A model generated the notes under the pieces. That model worked only from the letters and a program-made list of their open reading frames with translations. It did not search any database and was not told the origin of the DNA. A stretch of 64,000 nt of DNA from Firmicutes bacterium HGW-Firmicutes-9 (GTDB lineage Bacteria; Bacillota; Clostridia; Christensenellales; CAG-138). The position numbers were made by a program, and so were the translations under genes. The DNA is taken from the NCBI GenBank assembly GCA_002841395.1, contig PGZM01000007.1:108688-172687 (forward strand), given 5' to 3'. Below are positions 15,342 through 23,631 of this stretch, piece by piece; within the stretch, counting starts at the first letter, position 1, and every line of letters starts with the position of its first letter.

Positions 15342-17783
15342 TCATTGCCTCTCTTCATCGATCCCGGATTCTGCCGTCTCTACATCCTGCAGCGCTAACC
15401 CCAGTACCCGCTCGATGAAAAGCTTTGAAATGTCGGGGTCGAATTGTTTGCCCGCGTTGCGCAAAATTTCGCTCGCAGCATCTTCACTTGGAATCCCTGC
15501 GCGATAGGAGCGACCCTGCGTCATGGCGTCATACGCGTCAATGATCGCGATGATGCGCGAAATATATGGTATCTCCTCGCCGCTGAGCCCTTGCGGATAC
15601 CCCGCGCCATCCCAGCGTTCGTGATGGCAGAGGATATAGCCCGCGATGCCCTGCAGTTCCGGAATGGTCAGCGCGATGCGGTAGCCAATCTCCGGATGGC
15701 GGCGGATCTCCGTCCACTCCATCTCTTCCAGCTGATCGGGTTTGCCGAGCACGCTGTTGCTGATGCCGATTTTTCCGATATCGTGCAGCATCGCAACGAG
15801 CTCAAGCGAGACCAGATCCGCCTCGTTGAGCGCGAGCTCTGCGCCGATGCGCCGCGCAAGCAGCGCCATGCGCTCGGCATGCTCCACCGTTTCGTTGCTC
15901 TTGGAGAACAGCAGTTCCTTGATGGTTGTAAGCAGCGTGCTGCGGATGCTCTGGTGCTCCAGCAGCTTCTTGCGGTACATGTGCTCTTCCGCGGTCTTCA
16001 TGACTTCACTGATAGTCTGCTCTTCTTTTGTCTTTGTGGCATACCCAAGCGAAATGCTTAAAAAGTAGTTCTGCTCGCGCGGCAGGGCTTTCTGTTCCTC
16101 AAACGCTGCATAGATGCGCGTCACGATCCTGCTTGCTTCTTCTTCGCTCGTCTTTGGCAGAAGTACCGAAAATTCGTCTCCGCCTGTTCTTGCGACGATA
16201 CCGTTGCCGCAGTTTGATCGCAGAAGGACGGCGGTCTCCATGATGAGCTTGTCGCCTTCGTTGTGCCCGAAGAGGTCGTTAGTGAGCTTGAGCGCGTTGA
16301 CGTCGCCGGTAATTACGGAGTAGGGTAAATCGTTTGCCGCGTCCAGCCGGTAGAGCTCCGTGTCAAAGTACATGCGGCTGTAGAGGCCCGTCATCACATC
16401 GTGAATGCTCAGATACTCGATTCTGTCTTCCTTTTTCTTGCGATCCGTGATATCGCGGCTAATTCCGATCAAACCGGCTAGCTCGCCTTCGTCGTCGAAA
16501 AACGGCGTTTTGAGCGTCTCCGTGGTTATTTTTCGTCCGTCCGGATAGACAACCGACTCTTCAGACCGACTCTCCTTCTGGTGCAGAAGCACCGGTTCAT
16601 CCTTGCTCATGAACTGCTTCGCGGTTTCAGCATCATAAAGCTCAACATCCGTACTCCCGGTCATGCGCGCCCTGCTGATGCCGGAGGCATGCTCAAACGC
16701 GCGGTTGCAGCCGAGGTATACGCCGTTTTTATCCTTATAAAAAATATGATCCGGGATGGCGTCCAGAAGCGTACTCAAAAACCGGCTGGTTTCGCGGTGT
16801 CTGCGTTCGCTGGCGAGCAGCTCCTGTTCGCGCTCAAACTCGCGCGTGATGTCCTGTGCGATGCAGATATAATCGCAGGATTCATGGGAATCCGTGCGGT
16901 TGAGTATGCTGACATACAAATGTACACGAACAACCTCACCGTTCGATCTGATATACCGTTTAACGAGGTCATAATCGTCAATTTCACCTTTCAGCAACTT
17001 TTGAAACAATACATGATCTTTGTTGATATCGTCCGGGTGTGTGTATGTTTGCCAGTTGGTCGCCCGAATCTGCTCCCGCGTCATGCCAAGCATTCTGGAA
17101 TACGCGGAGTTGACATAGGTAACAACATCATCTTTCTCGACGGCAATCCCAACCGGCGCTTGTTCGATGACTTTTTGAAAACGGATTTCACTATCGCTTA
17201 AGAGTTTTTCCGTGCGGAAGCTCTTTTGCTCATAAATGATAATAAGACACATTGCGAACGTGCCCAGCGGATAGATCAGCAGAACCGGAAGCGCGATGGT
17301 CGAAATCGTCGAGGCCAGCTTGTCCGCAGGAAGCAAGAACATACAAAGCATCATGACAACATGCGTCACAAATCCCAGCAAATAAAACTCGATGCGCTTC
17401 AACTTTTCCGGGTTTTTCCGGAACGCTCGCCAGATGATTCCGGTGGCCGCCGAGGTAAGCGTTACCGCAATTCCCGCTACCATGCCGGGGCCGCCTAAGA
17501 ACGCACGATATCCTACAACAAACAAAGCTGCGATCGCGGTAGGGATTGTTCCGTAAAACAAACCGGATACACAGAGCAGAATCGATCGCGTGTCAAATAT
17601 CACACCATTGGGCAGGCGGATGGCGTATGCAACAATGGCAATGCCTACCGCGCCGAGAATCAGACCGCCTGCGATGCGATGCCAGTATTTATTCGCTTGT
17701 GGTTTTATGAAGAATTGATTGAAGATGATCGTAATGGACAACAAAAGGGTGGTGTTCAACACCAGATTTAACGCAATCTGCAT
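15342..17783 (-). CDS. Membrane sensor with PAS, PAS, GGDEF and HD-GYP domains
   Basis: 813-residue c-di-GMP signalling protein. Residues about 1-190 form a multi-helix 5TM-LYT-type sensor; two PAS domains follow (about 200-325 and 335-450); a GGDEF domain (about 455-620) keeps an intact ARTGGDEFSVLLP active site but no clear RxxD inhibitory site five residues before it; the C-terminal HD-GYP domain (about 640-800) has LHDIGKIG and HHERWDGAGYPQGLSG. Both synthesis and hydrolysis of c-di-GMP therefore look possible. The gene is followed at once by a macro-domain gene. Its product could feed the riboswitch ahead of the pilus operon. Confidence 0.93.
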   Translation of the reverse strand: MQIALNLVLNTTLLLSITIIFNQFFIKPQANKYWHRIAGGLILGAVGIAIVAYAIRLPNGVIFDTRSILLCVSGLFYGTIPTAIAALFVVGYRAFLGGPGMVAGIAVTLTSAATGIIWRAFRKNPEKLKRIEFYLLGFVTHVVMMLCMFLLPADKLASTISTIALPVLLIYPLGTFAMCLIIIYEQKSFRTEKLLSDSEIRFQKVIEQAPVGIAVEKDDVVTYVNSAYSRMLGMTREQIRATNWQTYTHPDDINKDHVLFQKLLKGEIDDYDLVKRYIRSNGEVVRVHLYVSILNRTDSHESCDYICIAQDITREFEREQELLASERRHRETSRFLSTLLDAIPDHIFYKDKNGVYLGCNRAFEHASGISRARMTGSTDVELYDAETAKQFMSKDEPVLLHQKESRSEESVVYPDGRKITTETLKTPFFDDEGELAGLIGISRDITDRKKKEDRIEYLSIHDVMTGLYSRMYFDTELYRLDAANDLPYSVITGDVNALKLTNDLFGHNEGDKLIMETAVLLRSNCGNGIVARTGGDEFSVLLPKTSEEEASRIVTRIYAAFEEQKALPREQNYFLSISLGYATKTKEEQTISEVMKTAEEHMYRKKLLEHQSIRSTLLTTIKELLFSKSNETVEHAERMALLARRIGAELALNEADLVSLELVAMLHDIGKIGISNSVLGKPDQLEEMEWTEIRRHPEIGYRIALTIPELQGIAGYILCHHERWDGAGYPQGLSGEEIPYISRIIAIIDAYDAMTQGRSYRAGIPSEDAASEILRNAGKQFDPDISKLFIERVLGLALQDVETAESGIDEERQ

Positions 17784-17999
17784 GAAACCGCCCCCTTTAT
17801 CCTATTGTGCCTTTGAAACTGTCCGTTCTGTTGCTTGCCGCGAGTAAAATCGCCAACCATTTTGCGCCATGTATGTGATTTGCTAAGTAACAACTCTAAG
17901 CTATTCTATCACTTTTATACGAATGATAGAATACTTCCGTATATTTTTCTTGCGGGCACTTACCTGCCGATCTTTGCCGCAGACGATGCGTTTGTTGAG

Positions 18000-18028
18000 T
18001 TTACTTTCCCCCTTGCGGTTGGTATAAT
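18000..18028 (+). promoter_or_regulatory. Promoter of the LRR lipoprotein gene
   Basis: TTTACT (18000-18005) and a perfect TATAAT (18023-18028) are spaced by 17 bp, about 100 bp upstream of the coding start. Nothing else is seen in the 336 bp divergent gap (17784-18119). Confidence 0.65.
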
Positions 18029-18128
18029 GAACCATGTTTCCTAGAGAAATTGCTCAGCCGTAAGTGGTACGGCACCAACGTTGGCTTTCGTCTGTTACGT
18101 GATATTACCATAAAAGCAGGTGGTTCAT

Positions 18129-19661
18129 TTGTTTCAATATCGATTATTCAACCGCTCCAAAAAACTCTTCGTCATCGCGCTTTCACTGTGCGCGATGCTC
18201 ATGTTCGTTGCCTGCGCGCCCAAGGAGGCGATCAATGCCCCGGCATCCGCAGAGCCCTTGCCGACCACGCTGGATCTGCGCGATCAGGGTATAACGGACG
18301 TCTCGGATCTGATGAAACATACGCAGTTGACAAAGCTCGACCTGCGCGGAAACGAGCTCTCGCGTGAGAGCTTTGATGCGCTGAAAGCCGCCCTGCCGGA
18401 TTGCGCAATCCTCTGGAGCGTTCCCATCGCAGGCGCTCGCTTTGACAGCGACATGACCGCGCTCACGCTGGATTCTGCTACAGACGATCTCGTCGATCTG
18501 CTCGCGTATTTCCCCGCGCTGGAAAGTGTGATCATCGCCACCCCGCCGGACAGCGCGACTGCCGCCACGCTTACGGAAAAATATCCCGCGGTTCAGTTCG
18601 GCTGGGACATCATGATCGCCGGAGAAACCGTAGCGGCGGATACCGCAACGCTGGATTTCACCGGAAAGACGGTTGATCTAGCGGAGCTCAGAACCGAGCT
18701 GGAACGCCTGCCGAATCTGATGCAGGTCACGTTCGACGATGAGTCGCTCGCGCTCGCCGAACAAATCGCACTTGCGCAAGCGTATCCCGGCGTACAGTTC
18801 ATCTGGAAGGTGCTGCTGCTGGACGATCTCACCCTGCGTTCGGATGTCGCCGAACTTGACTTAAGAGACTATCAGGTAAAAGATGCGGCGGCATTTTCGG
18901 ATAAACTCGTCCTCTTCCCCAAGCTGACCAGGCTGGATATGTGCGGCACGGGTCCAAGCGACGAGGAGATGGCGGCGATGCGCGCGCGCTATCCCGCGAT
19001 CAAGTTCATCTGGTATACGCGCGTCTACAACTGGCTCATTCGCACCGATATCAAGGGCTTCAGCACCGGCCAACGCAGAGAATTCCCCGATGGTGCAGGC
19101 TGGTATACGGGAGACTCGTTCTCCTACAAGCGCATGCACAGCGAGCATTTTGAGAACCTCAAGTATTGCACCGATCTGGTCGCGCTCGACGTTGGGCACT
19201 GTACCCAAATCGGCGACGTTGACTTCCTTGCATACCTGCCGCAGCTTCGTATTCTTGATATTTCGCTGTGCGATCTGACCGATATCTCCGTGCTGACCAA
19301 TCTGCCCGAATTGGAGTTCCTTGAGCTGAACTACAACTACGTCGTGGATATTTCGCCGATTGCCAGCCTCAAGAAGCTGAAATATCTCAACCTGAACAAC
19401 AACAACATTACCTCCTACGATGCGCTCTTAGATCTGCCTCTGCTGGAACGGCTCTGGATCAGCTGCAGCGGGTTGAGCGACCAGCAGCTTGAGGATATGA
19501 GCGCAGCGTTGATGGCGAAACTCCCGAATTTGACGATCAAGGCCTCCAATACGAACCGCGAGTATGCCATGAGCCTCTGGCGCAAAGGCAATCCGGCGTA
19601 TCTGGAGATGCAGGCGCTATTCGGCCTCCGCGCACAAAATCAAGGAACGAAAAAAGACTAG
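18129..19661 (+). CDS. Leucine-rich-repeat lipoprotein
   Basis: About 510-residue surface lipoprotein. A signal peptide ends in the lipobox LMFVAC. The body has irregular leucine-rich repeats, clearest near residues 65-85 (LTKLDLRGNELSRESFDALK) and 360-440 (LRILDISLCDLTDISVLTNL and the next repeats), separated by degenerate repeats that each end in a PxxQFxW pattern. Such proteins usually bind partners at the cell surface; the ligand is unknown. The frame allows GTG at 18120, but that codon overlaps the AGGTGG ribosome binding site (18118-18123), so TTG at 18129 is the better start. Confidence 0.85.
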   Translation: MFQYRLFNRSKKLFVIALSLCAMLMFVACAPKEAINAPASAEPLPTTLDLRDQGITDVSDLMKHTQLTKLDLRGNELSRESFDALKAALPDCAILWSVPIAGARFDSDMTALTLDSATDDLVDLLAYFPALESVIIATPPDSATAATLTEKYPAVQFGWDIMIAGETVAADTATLDFTGKTVDLAELRTELERLPNLMQVTFDDESLALAEQIALAQAYPGVQFIWKVLLLDDLTLRSDVAELDLRDYQVKDAAAFSDKLVLFPKLTRLDMCGTGPSDEEMAAMRARYPAIKFIWYTRVYNWLIRTDIKGFSTGQRREFPDGAGWYTGDSFSYKRMHSEHFENLKYCTDLVALDVGHCTQIGDVDFLAYLPQLRILDISLCDLTDISVLTNLPELEFLELNYNYVVDISPIASLKKLKYLNLNNNNITSYDALLDLPLLERLWISCSGLSDQQLEDMSAALMAKLPNLTIKASNTNREYAMSLWRKGNPAYLEMQALFGLRAQNQGTKKD

Positions 19662-19691
19662 TTTCGCTTGATACCGTAAAAGCGTATATCA

Positions 19692-19721
19692 ACAAAGCCG
19701 GAGATTGCTCTCCGGCTTTGT
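19692..19721. terminator. Bidirectional terminator
   Basis: ACAAAGCCGGAGA pairs perfectly with TCTCCGGCTTTGT around a TTGC loop. It sits between the convergent LRR lipoprotein and epimerase-like genes and is flanked by short T or A runs on both sides. Confidence 0.85.
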
Positions 19722-19737
19722 TTGCGCTCGTTTTCTG

Positions 19738-20751
19738 TTACTCGCCCTTCATGTCGATGACCTTCGTCTTTTGATCCAACACTTCCATGCTCAGCAGCAC
19801 GGACTCGCCGATTGCAGCGTCGATGTCGTCGTCCGTCACGCCAAGCGGCAAACACGCTTCCTCTTTGTCGATGAAGAGATTGCTCGTCTGCATGTCCACA
19901 AACTTCGTCATGTCCAAACCGCCTTCGGTGCCTTTGGAGCGGTGCGATTTTTCGATCTGCTTTGCGCTCAGGGCAAAGAGAAACTTCGGAATCGTGATGA
20001 TCTTCTTATCCGGCACGCCCATATAGTTATTCATCATGGCGATCATTTCTCGCCACGTCAGGTTGAACCAGCCGATGGGATAGGCATTTGCGCCCCGTCC
20101 GCGTTCCAGCGCGCCCGCGAACGCCTGCCCGACCTGTCGGACGGTGACCATCGTGGTGCCGCCCTTGGGGTAGAGAATCGCGCCTTTCATCTTGAGCAGC
20201 ATCTCGATCAGGAACACCCAGACAGGTTTTCTACCCTTTTGCGCGCCGAAGATATACGGCAGCTCCAGCACGGAGACCGCAAAAGAATCGTCCGCAAAGG
20301 AAAACGCCATGTTCTCCTGATCGATGCGGCTGCGGATGTAGGGATGATATTTCGTCATCTCCATCTCCGGCCACTTCTTGGCAAAATAGGAGAAATAGGA
20401 GCCCGCGATCACCGCGTGCTTCACGCCGCTTTCTTTGGCAAGGCGCAGTAGCCGCTCCAAGGGAGTAATGTTGTATTTCTTAAAGAAATCATAGATGGGC
20501 GAAGGGCCTTCGATACGCTCGTCCACACCCGCGGCGAAGATAAACCCGTCCATGCCCGTAAAGAGCGCGCGGAGTTCGTCGTCCGTCATATCGTTGCTGT
20601 TTTTCAGCGTCAGCGTCATCTCCGGCGGCAGCAGCGCGCCTTCCGGCAGCGGCGGCAGGGCGATGGAGTGCACGCTATGTCCGCGGGAGATGAGCTCTCG
20701 CGCGGCCTGGCTGCCTAAAAGGCCCGTTCCGCCGATCATGAGTACTTTCAT
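19738..20751 (-). CDS. NAD-dependent epimerase/dehydratase-like protein
   Basis: 337-residue short-chain dehydrogenase/extended-SDR protein. The NAD(P)-binding motif is MIGGTGLLGSQAARELISRG at residues 5-24. In place of the standard YxxxK catalytic pair the equivalent region reads YHPYIRSRIDQENM, so the chemistry may differ from true sugar epimerases. Substrate unknown. ATG at 20751 is chosen because GGAGGT lies 7 bp upstream; the open frame extends 27 codons further without support. Confidence 0.85.
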   Translation of the reverse strand: MKVLMIGGTGLLGSQAARELISRGHSVHSIALPPLPEGALLPPEMTLTLKNSNDMTDDELRALFTGMDGFIFAAGVDERIEGPSPIYDFFKKYNITPLERLLRLAKESGVKHAVIAGSYFSYFAKKWPEMEMTKYHPYIRSRIDQENMAFSFADDSFAVSVLELPYIFGAQKGRKPVWVFLIEMLLKMKGAILYPKGGTTMVTVRQVGQAFAGALERGRGANAYPIGWFNLTWREMIAMMNNYMGVPDKKIITIPKFLFALSAKQIEKSHRSKGTEGGLDMTKFVDMQTSNLFIDKEEACLPLGVTDDDIDAAIGESVLLSMEVLDQKTKVIDMKGE

Positions 20752-20831
20752 TTCACACACCTCCAGTGTATTTACTGTCTCCATTATATCAAGTAAAATC
20801 AAATCTTCCGCAACGAGATCACGATATTTCA

Positions 20832-20861
20832 TTGTAGCTGATCAGTATCTTATGGTATCAT
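20832..20861 (+). promoter_or_regulatory. Promoter of yjdF leader
   Basis: TTGTAG (20832-20837) and TATCAT (20856-20861) lie 18 bp apart directly before the structured leader. Match quality is moderate. Confidence 0.45.
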
Positions 20862-20864
20862 CCG

Positions 20865-20980
20865 TTTGCGGCCTGAGTTGGAAAAACACGGCGCGGTTGG
20901 TAGTCCGCGCGCGGAGTTCTCCGTCAGTAACCTGCCCTCCTGGGTTGTCCGCCTTCTCAAAAAGAGGGTCGCAAAAGGAG
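20865..20980 (+). promoter_or_regulatory. Probable yjdF RNA motif (azaaromatic-sensing riboswitch)
   Basis: The 120-base leader directly upstream of a yjdF-family gene contains GGCCTGAGTTGGAAAAACAC, a GC-rich helix (GCGCGGAGTTCTCCGT), AACCTGCCCTCCTGGGTTG and a pyrimidine/purine segment leading into the AAGGAGG. The yjdF motif is a known structured RNA that precedes yjdF genes in Firmicutes and binds planar azaaromatic compounds; the assignment rests on gene context plus general resemblance and has not been checked against the covariance model. The AGGAGG lies next to the element, which suggests translational control. Confidence 0.7.
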
Positions 20981-20988
20981 GATGCGGC

Positions 20989-21402
20989 ATGCACCGCATA
21001 ACATGCACGGTTTTCTTTGAAGACCCATTCTGGGTCGGCGTATGGGAACGCACGAGCGAAGGAACGTATTCCTGCGCAAAGGCTACCTTCGGCGCAGAAC
21101 CAAGCGACGCAGAAGTGCTCGCGTTTTTGCTCAACTCGTATCCATCGCTTTTGTTTTCCAAACCCTATGCCGCGCCACAGCGACAGGCAGCGTTACCGAA
21201 TCCAAAGCGGGCGCAACGCCTTGCAGCACACGCGGTACAGGCAACCGGAATCGGGACAAAAGCACAGCAAGCGCTGAAGAGCCAGTACGAGGCGGGCAAA
21301 GAAGAGCACAAAGTGATCTCGCGTGAGCAGCGGCTCACGGCAGAGGAACGAAAGTTTCAGTTGAAACAGGAGAAAAAGAAAGCCAAGCACCGGGGACACT
21401 AA
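20989..21402 (+). CDS. yjdF: YjdF family protein (DUF2992)
   Basis: 137-residue protein. The N-terminal half is the YjdF signature: TVFFEDPFWVGVWER, then YSCAKATFGAEPSDAEVLAF and LNSYPSLLFSKP. The C-terminal tail is lysine- and glutamine-rich (EERKFQLKQEKKKAKHR), as in many homologues. The biochemical function is unknown; its riboswitch suggests a role in handling toxic azaaromatic compounds. ATG at 20989 has AAGGAGG 8 bp upstream; upstream codons in this frame belong to the riboswitch. Confidence 0.92.
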   Translation: MHRITCTVFFEDPFWVGVWERTSEGTYSCAKATFGAEPSDAEVLAFLLNSYPSLLFSKPYAAPQRQAALPNPKRAQRLAAHAVQATGIGTKAQQALKSQYEAGKEEHKVISREQRLTAEERKFQLKQEKKKAKHRGH

Positions 21403-21409
21403 CCCCCAT

Positions 21410-21440
21410 AAGGCTGTTCGGGACATTGCCCGGCGGCCTT
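21410..21440 (+). terminator. Terminator after yjdF
   Basis: AAGGC/GCCTT with an inner CGGG/CCCG helix, followed by TTCCTTTG, lies just after the yjdF stop codon. The T run is imperfect. Confidence 0.6.
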
Positions 21441-21519
21441 TTCCTTTGTATTATCTGGTAAGAATCCGAAAATCCATGCTACAATACGAGTAACGATTCC
21501 TATGGAAAGGCGGCACGGC

Positions 21520-21894
21520 ATGAAGAAGAAAGACATCCTGCTCATCATCGGCGTGCTGCTGCTGGCGCTGCTGGCGTTTGGCGCGTCCCGCCTGCTGAGG
21601 CCCGTTTCATCCGGCGCGATGGTGACGGTCTATGTCGGCGGCGAGGAGTACGCAAAGGTTTCCGCAGGCGACTACCAGACCATCACGGTGGACCAAGGCG
21701 ACGGCAAAGTAAACGTAATCGTCATCTCAGAACACGACGTGCATATGGAATCCTCCACCTGCAAAAACCAGATCTGCGTGCGCCACAGTCCGATTGACCC
21801 GCAGCAGGCAGACAAGCTGCTGCTTGATAACTGGATCGTCTGTCTGCCCAACGGCGTCTCCGTCGAGGTGACGGGCGCGGAGGGCGCGCAATGA
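21520..21894 (+). CDS. NusG domain II-containing membrane-anchored protein
   Basis: 124-residue protein with one N-terminal membrane helix (DILLIIGVLLLALLAFGASR) and an extracytoplasmic NusG-II-like beta domain with the conserved STCKNQICVRHSPI segment, in which the two Cys residues stand out. This family is regularly found beside Gx-transporter and ApbE genes, as here. Its exact role is unknown. ATG at 21520 is preferred over 21502, which lies within the AAAGGCGG ribosome binding site region. The stop overlaps the next start by four bases. Confidence 0.88.
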   Translation: MKKKDILLIIGVLLLALLAFGASRLLRPVSSGAMVTVYVGGEEYAKVSAGDYQTITVDQGDGKVNVIVISEHDVHMESSTCKNQICVRHSPIDPQQADKLLLDNWIVCLPNGVSVEVTGAEGAQ

Positions 21895-22424
21895 AGAATC
21901 GTTGGAGTGCTTCCACCATCGCCAGACTGGGCTTGCTTACCGCTGTTGCAATCGTGCTGGGCTATTTTGAGCATCTGCTGCCCGTCTCCGGCATCCCAGG
22001 CGTAAAGCTCGGGCTCGCCAACACGGTGCTGCTCTATGCGTTGTATCTACTGGATGTGCCGAGCGCGATCCTCTTGATGTTTCTCAAGGTGGGCGTGAGC
22101 GGTTTTCTCTTCGGTGGTCCCGCCGCTATGCTCTATAGTTTCGCAGGCGGAGTCTTCAGCCTGATCGTGATGATATTCGCGCGGAAGATGCCGGGATTCT
22201 CCGTCGTCGGGGTCAGCGTGCTCGGCGCAGTCGCACACAACATCGGCCAGATGCTGATCGCGATCTTCGTGGTCGAAACGCGCGCAATCCTCGCCTATTT
22301 GCCGGTTCTGATCATCGCCGCGGCAATCACGGGTACGCTCACGGGATTGATCGCGCGCTATTCCTTCCGCGGACTTCGCCCGAAACTTGAGAAAGCCGAT
22401 CATTCCGCGAAAAACGAAGAGTAG
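21891..22424 (+). CDS. Gx transporter family membrane protein
   Basis: 177-residue integral membrane protein with about five helices; PVSGIPGVKLGLANTVLLYA and FLFGGPAAMLYSFAGGVFSL match the Gx transporter family, often annotated as heptaprenyl diphosphate synthase component I. The fold is that of ECF-type substrate-binding components, so small-molecule uptake is plausible. ATGA overlap with the NusG-II gene upstream and proximity to apbE indicate one operon, possibly serving flavin- or quinone-linked redox chemistry outside the membrane. Confidence 0.88.
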   Translation: MKNRWSASTIARLGLLTAVAIVLGYFEHLLPVSGIPGVKLGLANTVLLYALYLLDVPSAILLMFLKVGVSGFLFGGPAAMLYSFAGGVFSLIVMIFARKMPGFSVVGVSVLGAVAHNIGQMLIAIFVVETRAILAYLPVLIIAAAITGTLTGLIARYSFRGLRPKLEKADHSAKNEE

Positions 22425-22530
22425 TATCAGCACAAGTCTTGATAAAACCCGTAAAACGTGGAATAATGCTGGCAGACCCAAATGATTTTGCGTGCGCATT
22501 GGCGGGTGCAAATCTTCACAGGAGAATCAC

Positions 22531-23586
22531 ACGAAAAAACGCAGTTTACAAATCAAATCGATCGTCATAGGCTCGCTTTTCTGCGCGGGACTGTTGCTTG
22601 GCGGCTGCGCGGCAAATGCCGAGCCACAACGATACAGTACGACGTATCTAGACGTGTTTGACACGGTCACCACCGTGGTCGTTTACGACACCGAGGAACA
22701 GCACGCGAACGATACGATGGAACGAATTCATCAGCAGCTGCTTACGTATCATCAGCTCTATGACATCTACAACACCTACGACGGCATCAACAATCTTGCG
22801 ACCGTGAACGCAAACGCAGGAATTGCGCCCGTCGAGGTGGACGATAAGATTCTCGATCTGGTCGAATATGCCATATCGATGGACGAACTCACCGGCGGCA
22901 GAATGAACATCGCCATGGGCAGCGTGCTCTCGATCTGGCAGGATTATCGCGATGCGGGCATCGACAATCCCGACGCGGCGCAGCTGCCGCCGATGGACGA
23001 GCTGCAACGCGCAAACGCGCACGCCGCCATCGACAATATCTTGATTGACCGCGCCAATGGCACGCTCTATATCACCGATCCGGAGACGCAGATCGATGTC
23101 GGCGCAATCGGCAAAGGCTATGCCGGCGAACAGATTATATCCGATCTTCGGGCAGAGGGCGTTGACCAGCTTCTGCTCGCAATCGGCGGAAACGTCTGCT
23201 CCATCGGCTCCCGCGCGGACGGCACGGGATGGAAGGTCGGCATTCAGGACCCGTATTCCGACGCAAACCTCTGTGTCGTTTCGGTGAGTGGGCAAAATGT
23301 CGTCACCAGTGGCACGTATGAGCGGTTTTATACCGTGGACGGCAAAAACTATCACCACATCATTGATCCTGGCACGCTGTTGCCGTCCGTACTCTACGAT
23401 TCCGTCTCGCTGATCTCAAGCGATTCCGCGCTGGCGGACGCGCTCTCAACCGGGCTGTTCAGTATGCCGATCGATGAGGGTATGGCGCTGGTTGAGCGCC
23501 TGCCGGACACCGAAGCGCTCTGGGTTCTCGCGGACGGCACGCAGCGAATGAGCAGCGGGTTCACCGCATTTATCGTAACAGAATAA
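22531..23586 (+). CDS. apbE: FAD:protein FMN transferase lipoprotein (ApbE)
   Basis: About 351-residue enzyme that attaches FMN to threonine residues of extracytoplasmic redox proteins. Lipobox LLLGGC; conserved ApbE features are TTYLDVFDTVTTVVVYD, the metal/flavin region IDVGAIGKGYAGE (about residue 195), LLAIGGNVCSIG and the YHHIIDPGT motif (DGKNYHHIIDPGT). The best start by ribosome binding site is ACG at 22531: AGGAG lies 6 bp upstream and the next residues (KKRSLQIKSIVIG) form a perfect signal peptide. The conventional alternative is GTG at 22492, which has no ribosome binding site. Completes the NusG-II/Gx/ApbE operon. Confidence 0.92.
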   Translation, partial: TKKRSLQIKSIVIGSLFCAGLLLGGCAANAEPQRYSTTYLDVFDTVTTVVVYDTEEQHANDTMERIHQQLLTYHQLYDIYNTYDGINNLATVNANAGIAPVEVDDKILDLVEYAISMDELTGGRMNIAMGSVLSIWQDYRDAGIDNPDAAQLPPMDELQRANAHAAIDNILIDRANGTLYITDPETQIDVGAIGKGYAGEQIISDLRAEGVDQLLLAIGGNVCSIGSRADGTGWKVGIQDPYSDANLCVVSVSGQNVVTSGTYERFYTVDGKNYHHIIDPGTLLPSVLYDSVSLISSDSALADALSTGLFSMPIDEGMALVERLPDTEALWVLADGTQRMSSGFTAFIVTE

Positions 23587-23631
23587 TAGTAAGTTTCAGA
23601 TAGACAGGCACACGAAAGGGGCAACACACGC

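Noticed and set aside
20866..20988. N-terminal extension of yjdF
   Set aside because: This is the riboswitch leader read as codons; the well-placed AAGGAGG marks ATG at 20989.
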